From: Paraphaeosphaeria minitans
Lineage: Eukaryota; Ascomycota; Dothideomycetes; Pleosporales; Didymosphaeriaceae
Length of the DNA: 64,000 nt
Reading direction: 5' to 3'
Assembly: GCA_015832175.1 (NCBI GenBank)
Contig: WJXW01000012.1
Coordinates: 826,001-890,000 of the forward strand
Of this stretch, positions 22,225-32,765 are shown one piece after another (the first letter of the stretch is position 1; each line of letters opens with the position of its first letter). The notes under the pieces are model-generated. The model saw only the letters and a program-made list of their open reading frames with translations. It made no database searches and had not been told where the DNA came from. A program made the position numbers and the translations under genes.

Positions 22225-23223
22225 ATGGTCAACACCAGCCGATATCCCTTGCACACATCCGAATGGACAAAGCTGCCACAATATGAGGATAGACCAATCA
22301 TGTCTGATCATAGAAATAAGGTAGATGTGGAAGGTATCGGCCCAGCAATGGAGGAGAAGCTTTGCCTACCGCAGAGTTTGCGACGTAAACGGCCTCGTGC
22401 CGATGTGAGTATCTTGCATTGGACGATCTGCACATCAATCGCGCTGAAACTATATTAGTCGGTATTTGGGGCTATCGAAGAGTCATCCGCAAAACGTATT
22501 AAAGTTCCTGAGCTCAAGAGAGTTCAAGCTGAGCAATTTCCGTATGTTTCATATCTTGACTTTCGATGGTTGCTTAAAGTCGTTGCTAATGCCCGCAGTG
22601 CCTTCACCGGAATGATCACCATTTATGCCAAAAACAAAAACAGAAAGCGTCAGCCACTATCACTTCATATTGAAAGAGATAGAGCATCGTCTGAGTTCAT
22701 TGCCCAATCTCTTATGTCGGATTTCTTCTCTGATTGGAACACCACACTCCCGAAACCAATCGATTTGACGCACGAAGATCCGTCACTCGTGAAGCACTAC
22801 GTGCAGTGGGTAAATACCCGTAATATTTCCACGCGCAAGAAACCTCGCCGGGTGTCTCAGCAGGAAAAGAGTAGACCGGACTATAAAGAAGAGATGACGC
22901 TAGATACAGAGCAGCTTGCACTTTGCTACAGTCTGGGAGAGCGCCTAGAAGACGCACAGTATTGCAATGCGCTTCTGTGTACGATGAGATACTATGGGGA
23001 GAAAGAAGAATTTCCCCCCAGCGATCGGGCAGTTGCTGTCACATATGACCAGACGAGCAGCGATTCGCCGGTTATGAAGATGATGGTGGACTTTTGGGCC
23101 TATGCTGGCAACCCGTTATGGCTGGAAAGTAAGAGCGTCAGAAACGCAATTTGTACTGAGTTCTTTGATGATCTCCGGGGAAAGAGACTTAGCCGTGGGC
23201 AGACAATGCAGACGCTTACTTGA
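22225..23223 (+). CDS. BTB/POZ-like protein 1
   Basis: Three exons, 22225-22404, 22459-22541 and 22599-23223, 295 aa with consistent phases (0, then 2). The N-terminal 85 residues are charged, with a basic RRKRPR patch. The rest follows the fungal BTB pattern: a beta-strand start (FTGMITIYAK), a ligand-like middle (LSLHIERDRASSEFIAQSLMSDF), then a L-P-K-P-I-D-L-T-H-E-D-P stretch and helices containing ALCYSLGERLEDAQYCNALLC, the segment that usually follows BTB in these proteins. Such proteins may be Cul3 adaptors or have other protein-binding roles. Same strand and general architecture as the next gene. Confidence 0.72.
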
Positions 23224-23716
23224 ATATTCGTAAGAGACACAAAACGAAGGCGAGGTTATGCCCGGGGGGGAATCAATGGAAATGTGAGTGGTGAGGAAGT
23301 GGATTGCCGCTTGTGTTCATCAAACGTGTTCTCCAAGCGGTAGGTATTAGAGCTCATGCAGCTGTCTCGCTAGACTTCTCTATCAATATAAAACTTCGAA
23401 CAGGTACACTAGTTCTGAACGTCTTGCCCGAATGGACTAGCAGGTGGTAGTACATGTGATCTGACAATGCAAACGACCAGCCTGAGTGAATTCGGAGGGC
23501 ATCTCGACGCAACACTTTTCTTTCACCTGGTGGGCGCCCACCGCACTGCTGATCAGAAATTTGGAGTCTGAAACATCAACAAGCTCGTCATACAGCCAGC
23601 TCTTGCCCGCCACTCGTTCCGCTCGTAGTCTGCTCCCGTCAACACCATTGATACAAACAATTCTCTCGCTCCCCCCCACCACCACCAACTATAAGCAAGA
23701 GCGCACAGCAGGAAAC
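23224..23716. other. Intergenic region with a short upstream ORF
   Basis: 493 bp between the two BTB-like genes. It includes a 34-codon frame with its own ATG (23467-23571) that could act as a uORF for the downstream gene if transcription starts before it. Confidence 0.4.
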
Positions 23717-24679
23717 ATGTCGGTAAGCTTACAGTCGCTCGTAACATCGCGAATGAAGCTCAATATCGATACCAGCACGAAGCGCTTGCCGAAGCCATGG
23801 AGCATGTCAGTCTGGAGATCAGCACGCCTCAATCTCCAGCGTAAGCTCTCCGCGCTGTCCACGCGCTCGCGCATGCTCACATATGTAAATATCAGCAGCA
23901 CCTTCATTACCGTCGACATCGGCGCCCCGCACCTCTCCCTTCCCCACCACGACATCTTTCTGGTCCCGCGCGCCGACCTCACGCGGTCCTCACTCTACCT
24001 CCGTGCCCGGCTCGCATATCCCCATACGACGGCCATCGAGCTCCCAGAGATCAACGCACCGCTTTTCGCTAGCTACCTCGACCATCTCGAGGCCGGGTAC
24101 GTCCAGGAGTCCTCGTTCCACCGCCTCGCCTTGCTATTCGCGCTCGCGGCCCAGCTCCAAGATGCCGACTTCTCGCGGGCCGTGCTCCGAGGCATCATCG
24201 GCCTGGCGCAGCAGACGAGCTCGTACCCGGGCCTTGGCGTTATCAACATCATCTACGGCGCCAGCGAGCGAGGTTCGGGCGCCAGGAAGCTGTTGACTGA
24301 CTTCTACGTGTATGGTGTGGGTCGGGAATGGCTGAATAGATTTGAGCGTGGGGAGGAGAAGGCAGACCAGGATTATATCGACCAGGTGCTCGTGGCGCTG
24401 GCGACGAAGCCGATGGGCCAGAAGGAGCTGCCGTGGGTGAAGGATGCGAAGGCGTATCTTGGAGAGGGAGATGGGGATGAGGATGGAGAGGACGACACGA
24501 TGAGCTCGAAACTGTCCGATGATGAGGACGAGAACAAGGAGGACGACGGATTTGACGAAGCAAACGAAATGGACTTGGGCACCGACGATCAATCACCAAC
24601 AACACCTTTGCCTTTGTCCATTTGCAGACCTCCCACACCTGGTCTTACCACGACGCCCCCGGATCGCACACGCTCTTGA
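23717..24679 (+). CDS. BTB/POZ-like protein 2
   Basis: Single-exon model from the ATG at 23717, 320 aa; the frame is open 77 codons further upstream, but that part looks like 5' UTR. It shows the fungal BTB layout: ISSTFITVDIGAPHLSLPHHD (strand and conserved H), a segment of the RSSLYLRARL type, IELPEINAPLFASYLDHLEAG, then AQLQDADFSRAVLRGI. The C-terminal 80 residues are strongly acidic (DDEDENKEDDGFDEANEMD) and end in a Thr/Pro tail. A donor-like GTAAGC right after codon 2 leaves the extreme N terminus uncertain. Codon use is more GC-rich than in BTB-like protein 1, so the two are not a recent tandem duplicate. Confidence 0.7.
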   Translation: MSVSLQSLVTSRMKLNIDTSTKRLPKPWSMSVWRSARLNLQRKLSALSTRSRMLTYVNISSTFITVDIGAPHLSLPHHDIFLVPRADLTRSSLYLRARLAYPHTTAIELPEINAPLFASYLDHLEAGYVQESSFHRLALLFALAAQLQDADFSRAVLRGIIGLAQQTSSYPGLGVINIIYGASERGSGARKLLTDFYVYGVGREWLNRFERGEEKADQDYIDQVLVALATKPMGQKELPWVKDAKAYLGEGDGDEDGEDDTMSSKLSDDEDENKEDDGFDEANEMDLGTDDQSPTTPLPLSICRPPTPGLTTTPPDRTRS

Positions 24680-25145
24680 AGCAAACAGATGCTCCGAGGG
24701 AAGAGTCGAGGCCTACTCGAATTGACGGATTGATACACTGATGCGGTAGTGTTTCTAAGATTTGGAACTACAGCATGTCTCTTGGGTATGCTGTTTTATC
24801 TTAGGATTGACTAGACAGCATACAGTGCAGCTGGGTCGTCTATGGTCGTCTTACAAGGTTGAGCTCGAGCGTGGGCATCATAGCGGGATGTCCTATGCGA
24901 TCGTGTTGGATACCTGGAAAGTTAGCGTTACATACCGGATGGATCGGAGTCAGAATCGACCCGGATCTGTCGTCTTTTTTGGTTTTATGATGGATTCAAT
25001 CGTAGGGAAGGCTGATGGTTCAAACGATCGAAAACTGCGCAATGTTTAAACAAATGAAAATGCCAACGATTCTACAGACCACCCTGGCCGAGATACACTG
25101 ATTCAGATATATACACAAGTCTTTCCTTTTGCGCCCAAACGACAA
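24680..25145. other. Intergenic region between convergent genes
   Basis: 466 bp with 3' flanks only; nothing recognised. Confidence 0.5.
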
Positions 25146-26619
25146 CTATTGGTCATCGATAACGTGAAGGTACTTCTTCTCTTCCCGCTTCTCACGCTCT
25201 GTCATCGGAGGAAGATCGTAGTATGACGGGCTGCGGTATCCTTTCTGCAATACGAGTCAGTCACAAATTCTCATGAAGGATTCTCACATTGTCACACTTA
25301 CCAGGTAATCGTAGAGCACACTCTTCAGATCTACAGGCTCGATGCCGAGATCCTTGTATGTCTTGGCCTTGGGGTCGATAGCCTGGTCAATGAACTCTCG
25401 CTCGACTTCGTCCGCTGAGATGGTGGGCCACCAGATGTACTTGTTCAGCGCGGCTCCGATAGGTTTGAGTAGTCTCTTGGGAACGTTGATGTGGCGCCTG
25501 TTCTTGATGATTTCGGCACCGACGAGCTCGTTGATCTCAGCCATAGTGTAGCCGGTGGGACCGTAAAGTTCGAACGTCTCAGCGGCGGTGGTGTCATCGT
25601 GCAGCATCTTCTCCAGGGCCATGCCGACATCAATGGCGTGGGTAGGGTACAGGTACTCTTGCATCCAGTTGGAAGTAAAAATATTGGTGGCACCGGCAAG
25701 ACGGTTCAGAAGACGGTCCTCAAATCCAAACATGGGCGCGGGTCGGACGATCGTGGTCTCGGGGTAGATTTCCCGCGCAACCTGTTCACCTCGGGCCTTG
25801 GTGCGGTAGAACTCGGATGGAGAATCGAGACTGGCGCTGTGGGAAGAAACGTGCACGAATCGGTCAATGTCGTATTTGGCAACAGCCTCCACAATGCGCT
25901 CCGTACCGTGCACGTGCACATCCTCCAAGTCGAAGTTCCTAGCCAAATTTAGTGACGCAGTCTGAGAGTCTATTAGGGATACTGACTTGGTAGGGTAGTC
26001 GCGGCCAATCAGGTTGTAGACAATGTCAGAGTGTCGAACGGACTCCTCGATGGATTGTGTGTTGCGCAAGTCCATTTCCTGCCACAGTCAGACTTTGAAG
26101 CACATGGCTGATTAACGCAAGCATACCAAGAAGACCACCCTGCCCAGATCACCGGCCACCTTGAGATGTCGCTTCGCCATTTCCTCGCGGTAGGGAATAA
26201 TGACGGTGCATCCCGAGCGAGCTGTCGCGCCTCTATTAGCACCTAATCGCACTCTTTGGGTCAACTTCCAACGCACCGAGGCGATTCACAATGTACCGTC
26301 CCAAGAAGCCGGTTGCTCCAAACACAGTCGCGGTATAACCTGGTCAAGCGTGAGCGGGGTTTCGGCGGATCGCGCGAGGACAGCATGTACCTCCGAGCGA
26401 GGATCTGTAGCTCTTCTTAGCTCATTCGATTAGTTCCAGAGTGCAGGACACTCACCTGCCGCCTGACACAGTCAGGATAGGCTTTCCCGTTCTCGTGATC
26501 CTGACATCCTGATTGAGGTAGCGGCGGCACACGGTGGGTAGATTGGCGGCGCGCATGGTCGAGGGAGTTTGTGCCGTGAGCGCGGCTCCAGAGCGCGCAC
26601 AGCGGAGAGACAAGGCCAT
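25146..26619 (-). CDS. NUO40: NADH:ubiquinone oxidoreductase 40-kDa subunit (NDUFA9-like)
   Basis: Atypical SDR subunit of mitochondrial complex I. Seven exons: 26619-26456, 26404-26391 (14 nt), 26339-26277, 26221-26127, 26078-25987, 25938-25302 and 25244-25146; they sum to exactly 388 codons. The presequence starts MALSLRCARSGAALT. The micro-exon restores GGRSSLGGY immediately before the nucleotide-binding loop TATVFGATGFLGRY (GxTGFLG). Conserved phrases follow: PYREEMAKRHLKVAGDLGRV, LRNTQSIEESVRHSDIVYNL, RFVHVSSHSAS, TTIVRPAPMFGFED. The last exon ends HVIDDQ. Divergent from RPN9 with 284 bp between starts. Confidence 0.94.
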
Positions 26620-26903
26620 TGTTGCGGCGTTCAATGGCTGTCGGAATGGGGAAGCCCAAGCTTGACGTTGAGGATGAACCACCAACCGAGCTCGGGCGGT
26701 TTCTTGGCAAGAGCCGCCCGCCAGACACGGCGCCCGCTAACTGCTCGCACCGTCTAGGTACACCGTCTAGGTACACCACGCAGCCTACACTCTCGCCTCT
26801 CCCCCAGCCATACCGCTCTCGCCGTCTCGCCGTCTCGTCACCTCTCGCCTTCGAACAGCGACGACCTGCCCCTCACACATCGCCCGCGCCCCAGCTGCCC
26901 GCC
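26620..26903. promoter_or_regulatory. Bidirectional promoter, NUO40 / RPN9
   Basis: 284 bp between divergent start codons. A 13-bp direct duplication (tctaggtacacc twice, about 26753-26777) is visible. No clear TATA box. Confidence 0.5.
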
Positions 26904-28156
26904 ATGGCCATGGACACAGACACAATCCCGAACCTGCTCGGCGACCTGCGCGACCAGGCACCCGACGAGCTGCAGGAATACTTCATCCAATTCGAGGACT
27001 ACTGGGAGCGGAAACTGTGGCACGAGCTGACGGACAAGCTCGTCGAGTACTTTGACCAGGCCGAGAGCGCACAGCAGCGGATACCACTCTTCGAGACCTT
27101 CATCAAGAGCTTCGCCAAGAAGATTAACCAGCTCAAGCTCGTCCAGCTCGGCCTCAAGGCGGCGTCGCAGTTCAAGGGTAGGCATGCACCCTATACAAGT
27201 CTATGGACGGCCGCTGATTAGCACAGATGACACCGAGCGCCTCAACTTTGTCTCCGACATGGCCAAGTCGGTCAACAAGCCCGCCTCCCAAGACGCCTAC
27301 GTCTACGCCACAGTAGCTACCGCGAGCATCCAGCTGCGGACAGGCGACGATGACGGCGCAAGGAAGAAGCTCGACGAGAGCGAGCAGATACTAGAGGGCT
27401 TCGACTCGGTGGAGACGGCTGTACATGCCTCATTCTACAGGACGAGCGCCGAGTACTACAAGGTATCATACCCTTCCATGGTGCTTCTCTCGGTGTCGTG
27501 TTGACATGCATTAGGCCAAGCACGAGTTCGCTGCATACTACAAGAACGCGCTCCTCTACCTCGCCTGCGTCGACCTCGCCGACCTCGATCTCCGTGAGCG
27601 CCAGTCGCGTGCCTATGACCTCAGCATCGCCGCCCTCGTCTCCGACTCCATCTACAACTTCGGCGAGCTTCTTTTGCACCCCATCCTCGACTCTCTCCTC
27701 AACACCCCACACGCATGGCTTCGCGACTTGCTGTTCGCTTTCAACCGTGGCGACTTGACGGCATATGACGTGCTCGCTGGCAACATCTCAAAGGTACCGT
27801 TGCTTAAGGAACACCAGACCTTCTTGTACCAGAAGATCTCGCTATCAGCACTTACCGAGACCGTCTTCCGGAGACCACCCCACGACCGCGCAATGACGTT
27901 CCAGACCATCTCGGAGGAGACCAAGGTGTCGCCAAACGAGATTGAGCACTTGATCATGAAGGCGTTGAGCTTGGGACTGCTCAAGGGCACAATTGATCAG
28001 GTAGCCGAGATTGCGAGAATCAACTGGGTGCAGCCGAAGGTGTTGGACATGACGCAGATTCAGAATATGAGAGGCCGATTGAAGGAGTGGGATGCGAGCG
28101 TTAACCACCTCGGAAACTGGATCGAAGGGGTCGGCAAGGACGTATGGGCTGCTTGA
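26904..28156 (+). CDS. RPN9: 26S proteasome lid subunit Rpn9 (PSMD13)
   Basis: PCI-domain lid component of the 26S proteasome. Exons 26904-27177, 27227-27462 and 27515-28156 give 383 aa, the usual length. It starts MAMDTDTIPNLLGDLRDQ. The helical repeats contain YYKNALLYLACVDL and LAFNRGDLTAYD-like text (LLFAFNRGDLTAYDVL), and the PCI winged helix contains FQTISEETKVSPNEIEHLIM and ALSLGLLKGTIDQV. The end is GVGKDVWAA. An upstream Met in the same open frame (26619) is within the divergent promoter and is not the start. Introns are 49 and 52 bp. Confidence 0.95.
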
Positions 28157-28457
28157 ACGGTTCAGAGATGGCTGTTGCCAAGCCAAAACCTAATTATCTG
28201 CTAAAGACAAGAGTCGCGTGGCGTACGACATGAAAGTTGGAAGCTAAACGCACTCTCACGAGAAATGTATCATAGATAAAGGCCGGCCAACTGTGCTTGT
28301 GCCCATCAATGAGTCCATGAACTGACAAAACGCTTTGCTCTCTTCACTCACACTATGCTCTATGTGGTATCATTATTTCATATGTAATCGGTGCTCCGAC
28401 GCGCATCACTATGCCTCATGCAACGCTCAAACGTCGTCTTTCCATGCATGCAAATCC
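28157..28457. other. Short spacer between convergent RPN9 and GAA1
   Basis: About 300 bp holding both 3' ends; nothing else recognised. Confidence 0.5.
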
Positions 28458-30486
28458 TCAAAACAAGCCCAACGCAACAACAACGCTCCCACTGAACCAA
28501 GCGGGCCACCACACTAGCCATACCACGACCTGGGTCCACATTCCCCAAACATGCCACCCTTCCGCCGCCTTGACCAGCACATGCAGCAACTCAACCTTGC
28601 CTACGTAGGTCGCGCCATACACCACCATGACGGGATTGATGGCAGCGAGCAGTGCGAACTGCAGCTTTGCCGCCAAACGCGAGCCCGAGCTCCGTCTCAC
28701 AAAGCTCAGAGGCGCAGTCAACAACCCGACTATCAAGCTCTGGCTGAAGTTCAGCGTGGCGAGAGCAGAGAGGTACATGCCGAGGAAGAGCAGGCTGAAG
28801 CAGTGGATCAGCGTGGACTCTTGGGGTGTGGGGCGGTTGAAGCGAGAGAGGAGGTAGGCGGTTGCGAGGGGCAGGAGGGTGGTGAGGTTTGCTGCGAGGA
28901 GAAAGGAGGGGTGGAGGTTTGCGACGGGGATGTGGTTGAAGGCGGCGAGGGGGATGAGGCCGAGGAAGTGCGCGATTACCACGAAGGCTGCTGGGAGGAA
29001 GAGCGGGCGCTCGGAGACTTGGAGGAGGGCGGCGGGAATTATGGCGGTGGCGCCGTCTTTGGTTACGACGACGGGTGGGGGTTCCAGTGGTTTCTCTACC
29101 GCTTCTTGTTCTTGCTCTTTTCCCTTCTCGTCTGGATCTTTGGCGGCATCTTTAGTAATAGATTTGGGGGCAGGCTTCGTGGCTGCAGTATTCGGGATGG
29201 GTTCTTGTGGGCGTCCGCTTTGGACCCAGAGTGCGATGGCCATGATGCTGAAGTTGGCAGCAATCAACATGGCGGATGGAAGATATGTACCTATACTGAC
29301 AAAGCGCTTAGCTTCGAGCAGCAGGTAGAAAAAGAAACTCTGGTGCAAATGCTCGAGCAAGTTATTCAGACTTCTGAACAAGCTCTCCACGGTGCGTCCT
29401 AGGCCCATCTCATCGTGCCATCCATCTCCGACGGTTACGAGTGTAATGGCGTCGACATGGTATGGTATGAATGCACTATGAGGTCCGGTGGCATGACCAA
29501 GACCCTGAGAGAGCATTCCTCGCAGCATGGTCTGCAAGCGCTCTTGGTATGAGTTGCGGTGGTGCCACATGCGCTGGAGGGTACAACCAATGCCCATTTG
29601 ACCTGAGGCGATATTAACGGCCGTATTGAAGAGGTCCAAGTTGGGAAGTTGTCCGTTTGTGCCGTCGTATACAATGTGCAGTTTGTCGTACCTGTGACCC
29701 CACGGCCCCGCAGGATACTCTACGCCCACGGCACCCTGAAGCGCACCGCTCTTTATACTGAGGCTCTCAATCGTACTCGGATCGTGAGCGTCATGGTATG
29801 CATCAACCCAAGCCTGCGGTCCGCTCGTACTGTCACCAGATACTAGAAAGATGATGTCTTTACTCCACAAGCTCCACCTTTTGAAGTAGCGGGCAAGCGC
29901 GAGCACCAGCGCGACGCCGGAGTAGTTGTGTTCGCCGTCCATGGTCTTGAGTGACGCCATAAGCACAATGGCTTCTGTTGCATCGGCGCGGGGGCCCTGC
30001 AAGATAGCGTAGACATTCTCATCGGAGATGTTGCGGCCGGAGGGGGTGTATGTGTACTTCTGCGTCGCAACCTTGAGATTGGAGGCCCGAAGCAGCTCGC
30101 TCAGCTTGTCAGTTCGCCTAGACGTGGGTCAGCATTCGCTCTATTTGATTTTGTTGGTGTAGACGAGACGTACTGCTGCACCGGTAGGTCGACCAGGCCC
30201 GCAACCTCGTGTCTATAAGCGCGGAACACGTTGTGTTCGCTGCCCGTGAAGTACGTGTGCACCTGACCCGGCAGGAGCGCATTCTCCGAGACATAGGTAC
30301 TGCGTGAATACTCGTTTAGCGGGAGGACGAGCAGCCATGCGACGCCGACGATGATCAGGAAGGCGGAGAGGAACGGGGGGATCTTGAGAATGCGGGCGTC
30401 CTTTCGGAGCGCCAGCAGCGTAGCTAGAGCGCATTTTCAGCATGCAATCTGCATTATCAGGACCGCTACGAACCTAACAGGGCCAT
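28458..30486 (-). CDS. GAA1: GPI transamidase subunit Gaa1
   Basis: ER-membrane subunit of the complex that attaches GPI anchors to proteins. Exons: 30486-30474 (13 nt), 30423-30174 and 30117-28458, 640 aa, phases consistent. Membrane segment 1 (PFLSAFLIIVGVAWLLVLPL) is followed by the lumenal M28-like region: HTYFTGSEHNVFRAYRHEV, VYAILQGPRADATEAIVL, GEHNYSGVALVLALARYFKR, WSKDIIFLVSG. Then come lumenal helices and at least six C-terminal membrane segments. A charged cytosolic insert (KDPDEKGKEQEQEAVEKP) lies after the second membrane span. The weak donor GTTCGT ends exon 1. Divergent from the rhomboid gene (200 bp between starts), convergent with RPN9. Confidence 0.94.
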
Positions 30487-30686
30487 TCTACCCGCGCCTC
30501 ACCGTGTTGATGGTGTGTCGAAGCCTAACGCTGCCCGCCGTGTTCAATGTTGCCAGCACCCGAGTTCCCTGAACGTCGGCGTTACGACCAGACACCCCCG
30601 ACCCTGACATTCTGGCGCCGGCGCATATCGAGTCGCGTCCAACTTTCTTCCTCCTCTTCTTCTCGTGTTCCCTTTGGCCTCCGGCG
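30487..30686. promoter_or_regulatory. Bidirectional promoter, GAA1 / rhomboid RBD2
   Basis: 200 bp between divergent start codons, the shortest of the shared promoters in the window. A pyrimidine-rich run (tttcttcctcctcttcttctc) precedes the RBD2 ATG. Confidence 0.5.
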
Positions 30687-31830
30687 ATGTCGTCCCTCCC
30701 GCAGTTCAATCCGCTGCGGCTCCGCTCGTACATCCTCCGCTTACCGCTTGCGACGCGGCTATTAGTAGCAGCGATAGTAGGGTTATGGGTCGCCGCCATA
30801 CCCTTTCCATGGCTAAGGGAGCTTGGGTCCCTGAGTCCTGGCAAATTCGACTTGACGCAGAGTAAGTGTTTTCCTGTTTCCGCGCGTTCCGCACCTTTGA
30901 TATGGATGGCCGGTTATGCTGGAAGGGCGCGCATGCAACGCTCAAAGCCACGGAGTTGCTTACAATAGCTGGGACGAAGGCGCATAGCGTATGGATGCGT
31001 ACAACGGGACACTTTCAATACAACGTGGACTGACTCTCTACTGCAGTGCACCGGCTCAATCTGTTTCCCCTCACCCATCTCGGCTTCTTCCACGTGTTCT
31101 TCGATGTCATCGCCATAACGCCTCTCCTTGAGCGCTTCGAAGCCGAATTCGGTACCATTGTTACATTATCGCTGTTCACTGGACGTAAGCACACACATTC
31201 CAGTAATTGGGGAACCCGCGGTTGACACGACGGTAGCTTTTGGCCTGCTGCCAGGCGGCTTATACCTGGTATTGGAGAAGTTCATATTGAGGGGCGATAC
31301 GGCGGTGATGGGATCGAGGTAGGCCGTGCCACATTGCTTCTGCAAGGAACTAATGCTGACGACGTACGATGCAGCGTGTGGGTGTTCCTGCTCCTGGCGT
31401 CCGAGGCCATGAAGACACACAAGGCGAACCCAAACTTCAGGTACACCAGGCAATCCAACCATCGAAATTTGCATGCCCCTACTGACACGCTGACAGCATC
31501 GGTCCCTACAAGATCCCCACCTGGACGACCCCCCTCATTCTCGTCCTAATGACCTCCTTCATTATCCCGAACGTTTCCCTCCTCGGCCACCTCTGCGGCG
31601 CCGCAGTCGGTTACGTTTGGGCGACCGGCTACATAAAGTTCCTCGTGCCTCACGAAAAGATTTTGCGATGGGTGGAGACCAAGCTCAACCTACTCGGCAG
31701 GCTACCGCATTACGTGAGCGTGGACCAAAAGACGTACGGCCGGTATGGCGTGCTGCCTACGGCGGTGCCTCTGGGGTCTGTGGCCAGAGAGCCCAGAAGT
31801 CCAGATGCCGGGCAAAGACTGGGTCCATGA
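30687..31830 (+). CDS. RBD2: Rhomboid-family membrane protease (Rbd2-like)
   Basis: Five exons: 30687-30861, 31047-31184, 31237-31318, 31375-31440 and 31497-31830; 264 aa. Joining exons 2 and 3 gives SLFTGPFGLLPGGLY, matching the usual rhomboid turn. Six hydrophobic segments are visible. In the region where canonical rhomboids have GxSG, exon 4 reads GDTAVMGSSVWVFLLL, where VMGSSVW places a Ser after Gly as in the catalytic motif. The His-containing last helix is LLGHLCGAAVGYVW. The protein ends with LGRLPHYVSVDQKTYGRYGV and a short tail. Fungal Rbd2 proteases sit in the Golgi and cleave SREBP-type factors; that role is inferred from the family. Confidence 0.88.
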
Positions 31831-32412
31831 TCGGTGGCGCAAGAGGGAAGGGGCATGCAACGCTGTGTGGACTTTTGCTGGTGGGGCATTCATGGAATTC
31901 AAGACAACACATGGTTGGTCGACTATTGGCGAGGCGTCTTGGAGTCATGGCGTAGAGGTTGAGCTCTACGCTGCAGTAAAAGTCTTGTTGTTAGCGGTAC
32001 ATGTAGACATGTGTGTACATATATTGTGTCATAATACGTATTAATGGTTTCATTCTCAGCGACGCTACATGTATGGTATTCAAATGTTGACCAAAGCCTG
32101 CCTGGTGTCCTTTTATCGAATGGCTAATATTCCAAGTTCCTCGCTCGCTCACAGAGGACTCGTATTGGGGACTGAATCTGAAAGGTTGAATGGTCGCGCC
32201 TTAATGACCGCCGCCCCTCATTCTACGACCCGCCATATGCTCGGTTCACCCAACCCCACTTCTAGCACCCACCAATGGACCCAAAACGTTTATGACTCCA
32301 CAAGACTATGTAAAACTTCGAAATTTGCTCCCCCGACCGTCCCCTGATCTTATCACCAGCTATGATAAGTTCTGCAGCACAGTTTTTTCCATCAAACAAC
32401 TCAAATCTCCAT
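31831..32412. other. Intergenic region, rhomboid 3' flank
   Basis: 582 bp between the rhomboid stop and the tRNA. No coding signal. Confidence 0.5.
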
Positions 32413-32523
32413 GCTTCCTTGGTGTAGTCGGTTATCACGTCGGTCTCATATCACATAAGATGCATATGACTGCTCACAAGAGTAGGTATCCGAAGGCCAC
32501 CAGTTCGAGTCTGGTAGGGAGCA
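32413..32523 (+). tRNA. tRNA-Met (CAT), elongator type, with 37-nt intron
   Basis: Acceptor GCTTCCT at 32413-32419 pairs with AGGGAGC at the 3' end with one G-T wobble; the discriminator is A. The D-arm reads GGTGTAGTCGGTTATCAC. The anticodon stem TCGGT/TCCGA encloses CTCATA with anticodon CAT at 32447-32449. An intron of 37 nt (32451-32487) follows position 37, the canonical site. The T-arm is ACCAG-TTCGAGT-CTGGT, perfect. A TTTT pol III terminator follows at 32530. The non-initiator features (T-loop TTCGAGT) mark it as elongator Met. Confidence 0.9.
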
Positions 32524-32765
32524 CATCTCTTTTGCAAGTTATACAGACAGACAGAGTGCATAAGCAAGCGGGCTGCAACCTTTGAAGGCGCCTGAGGATC
32601 GTCCAAAACTTCGACGCCGAATTTTTTTGTCCAGCCTCCATCAGCAAAAGGGCATGTGGCTGGTGTCGAAGCGTATCATGATCACGTTGGATTTACGCTG
32701 AAGTGAAATGTCTTTGAATATAGAGTGGCGTGTCTTTCGAGCGGGGTATCTAAACGAAGTAAATC

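Noticed and set aside
28551..29402. 283-codon plus-strand frame
   Set aside because: Antisense to the GAA1 membrane domain; Gly/Glu-rich composition is the complement of hydrophobic codons.
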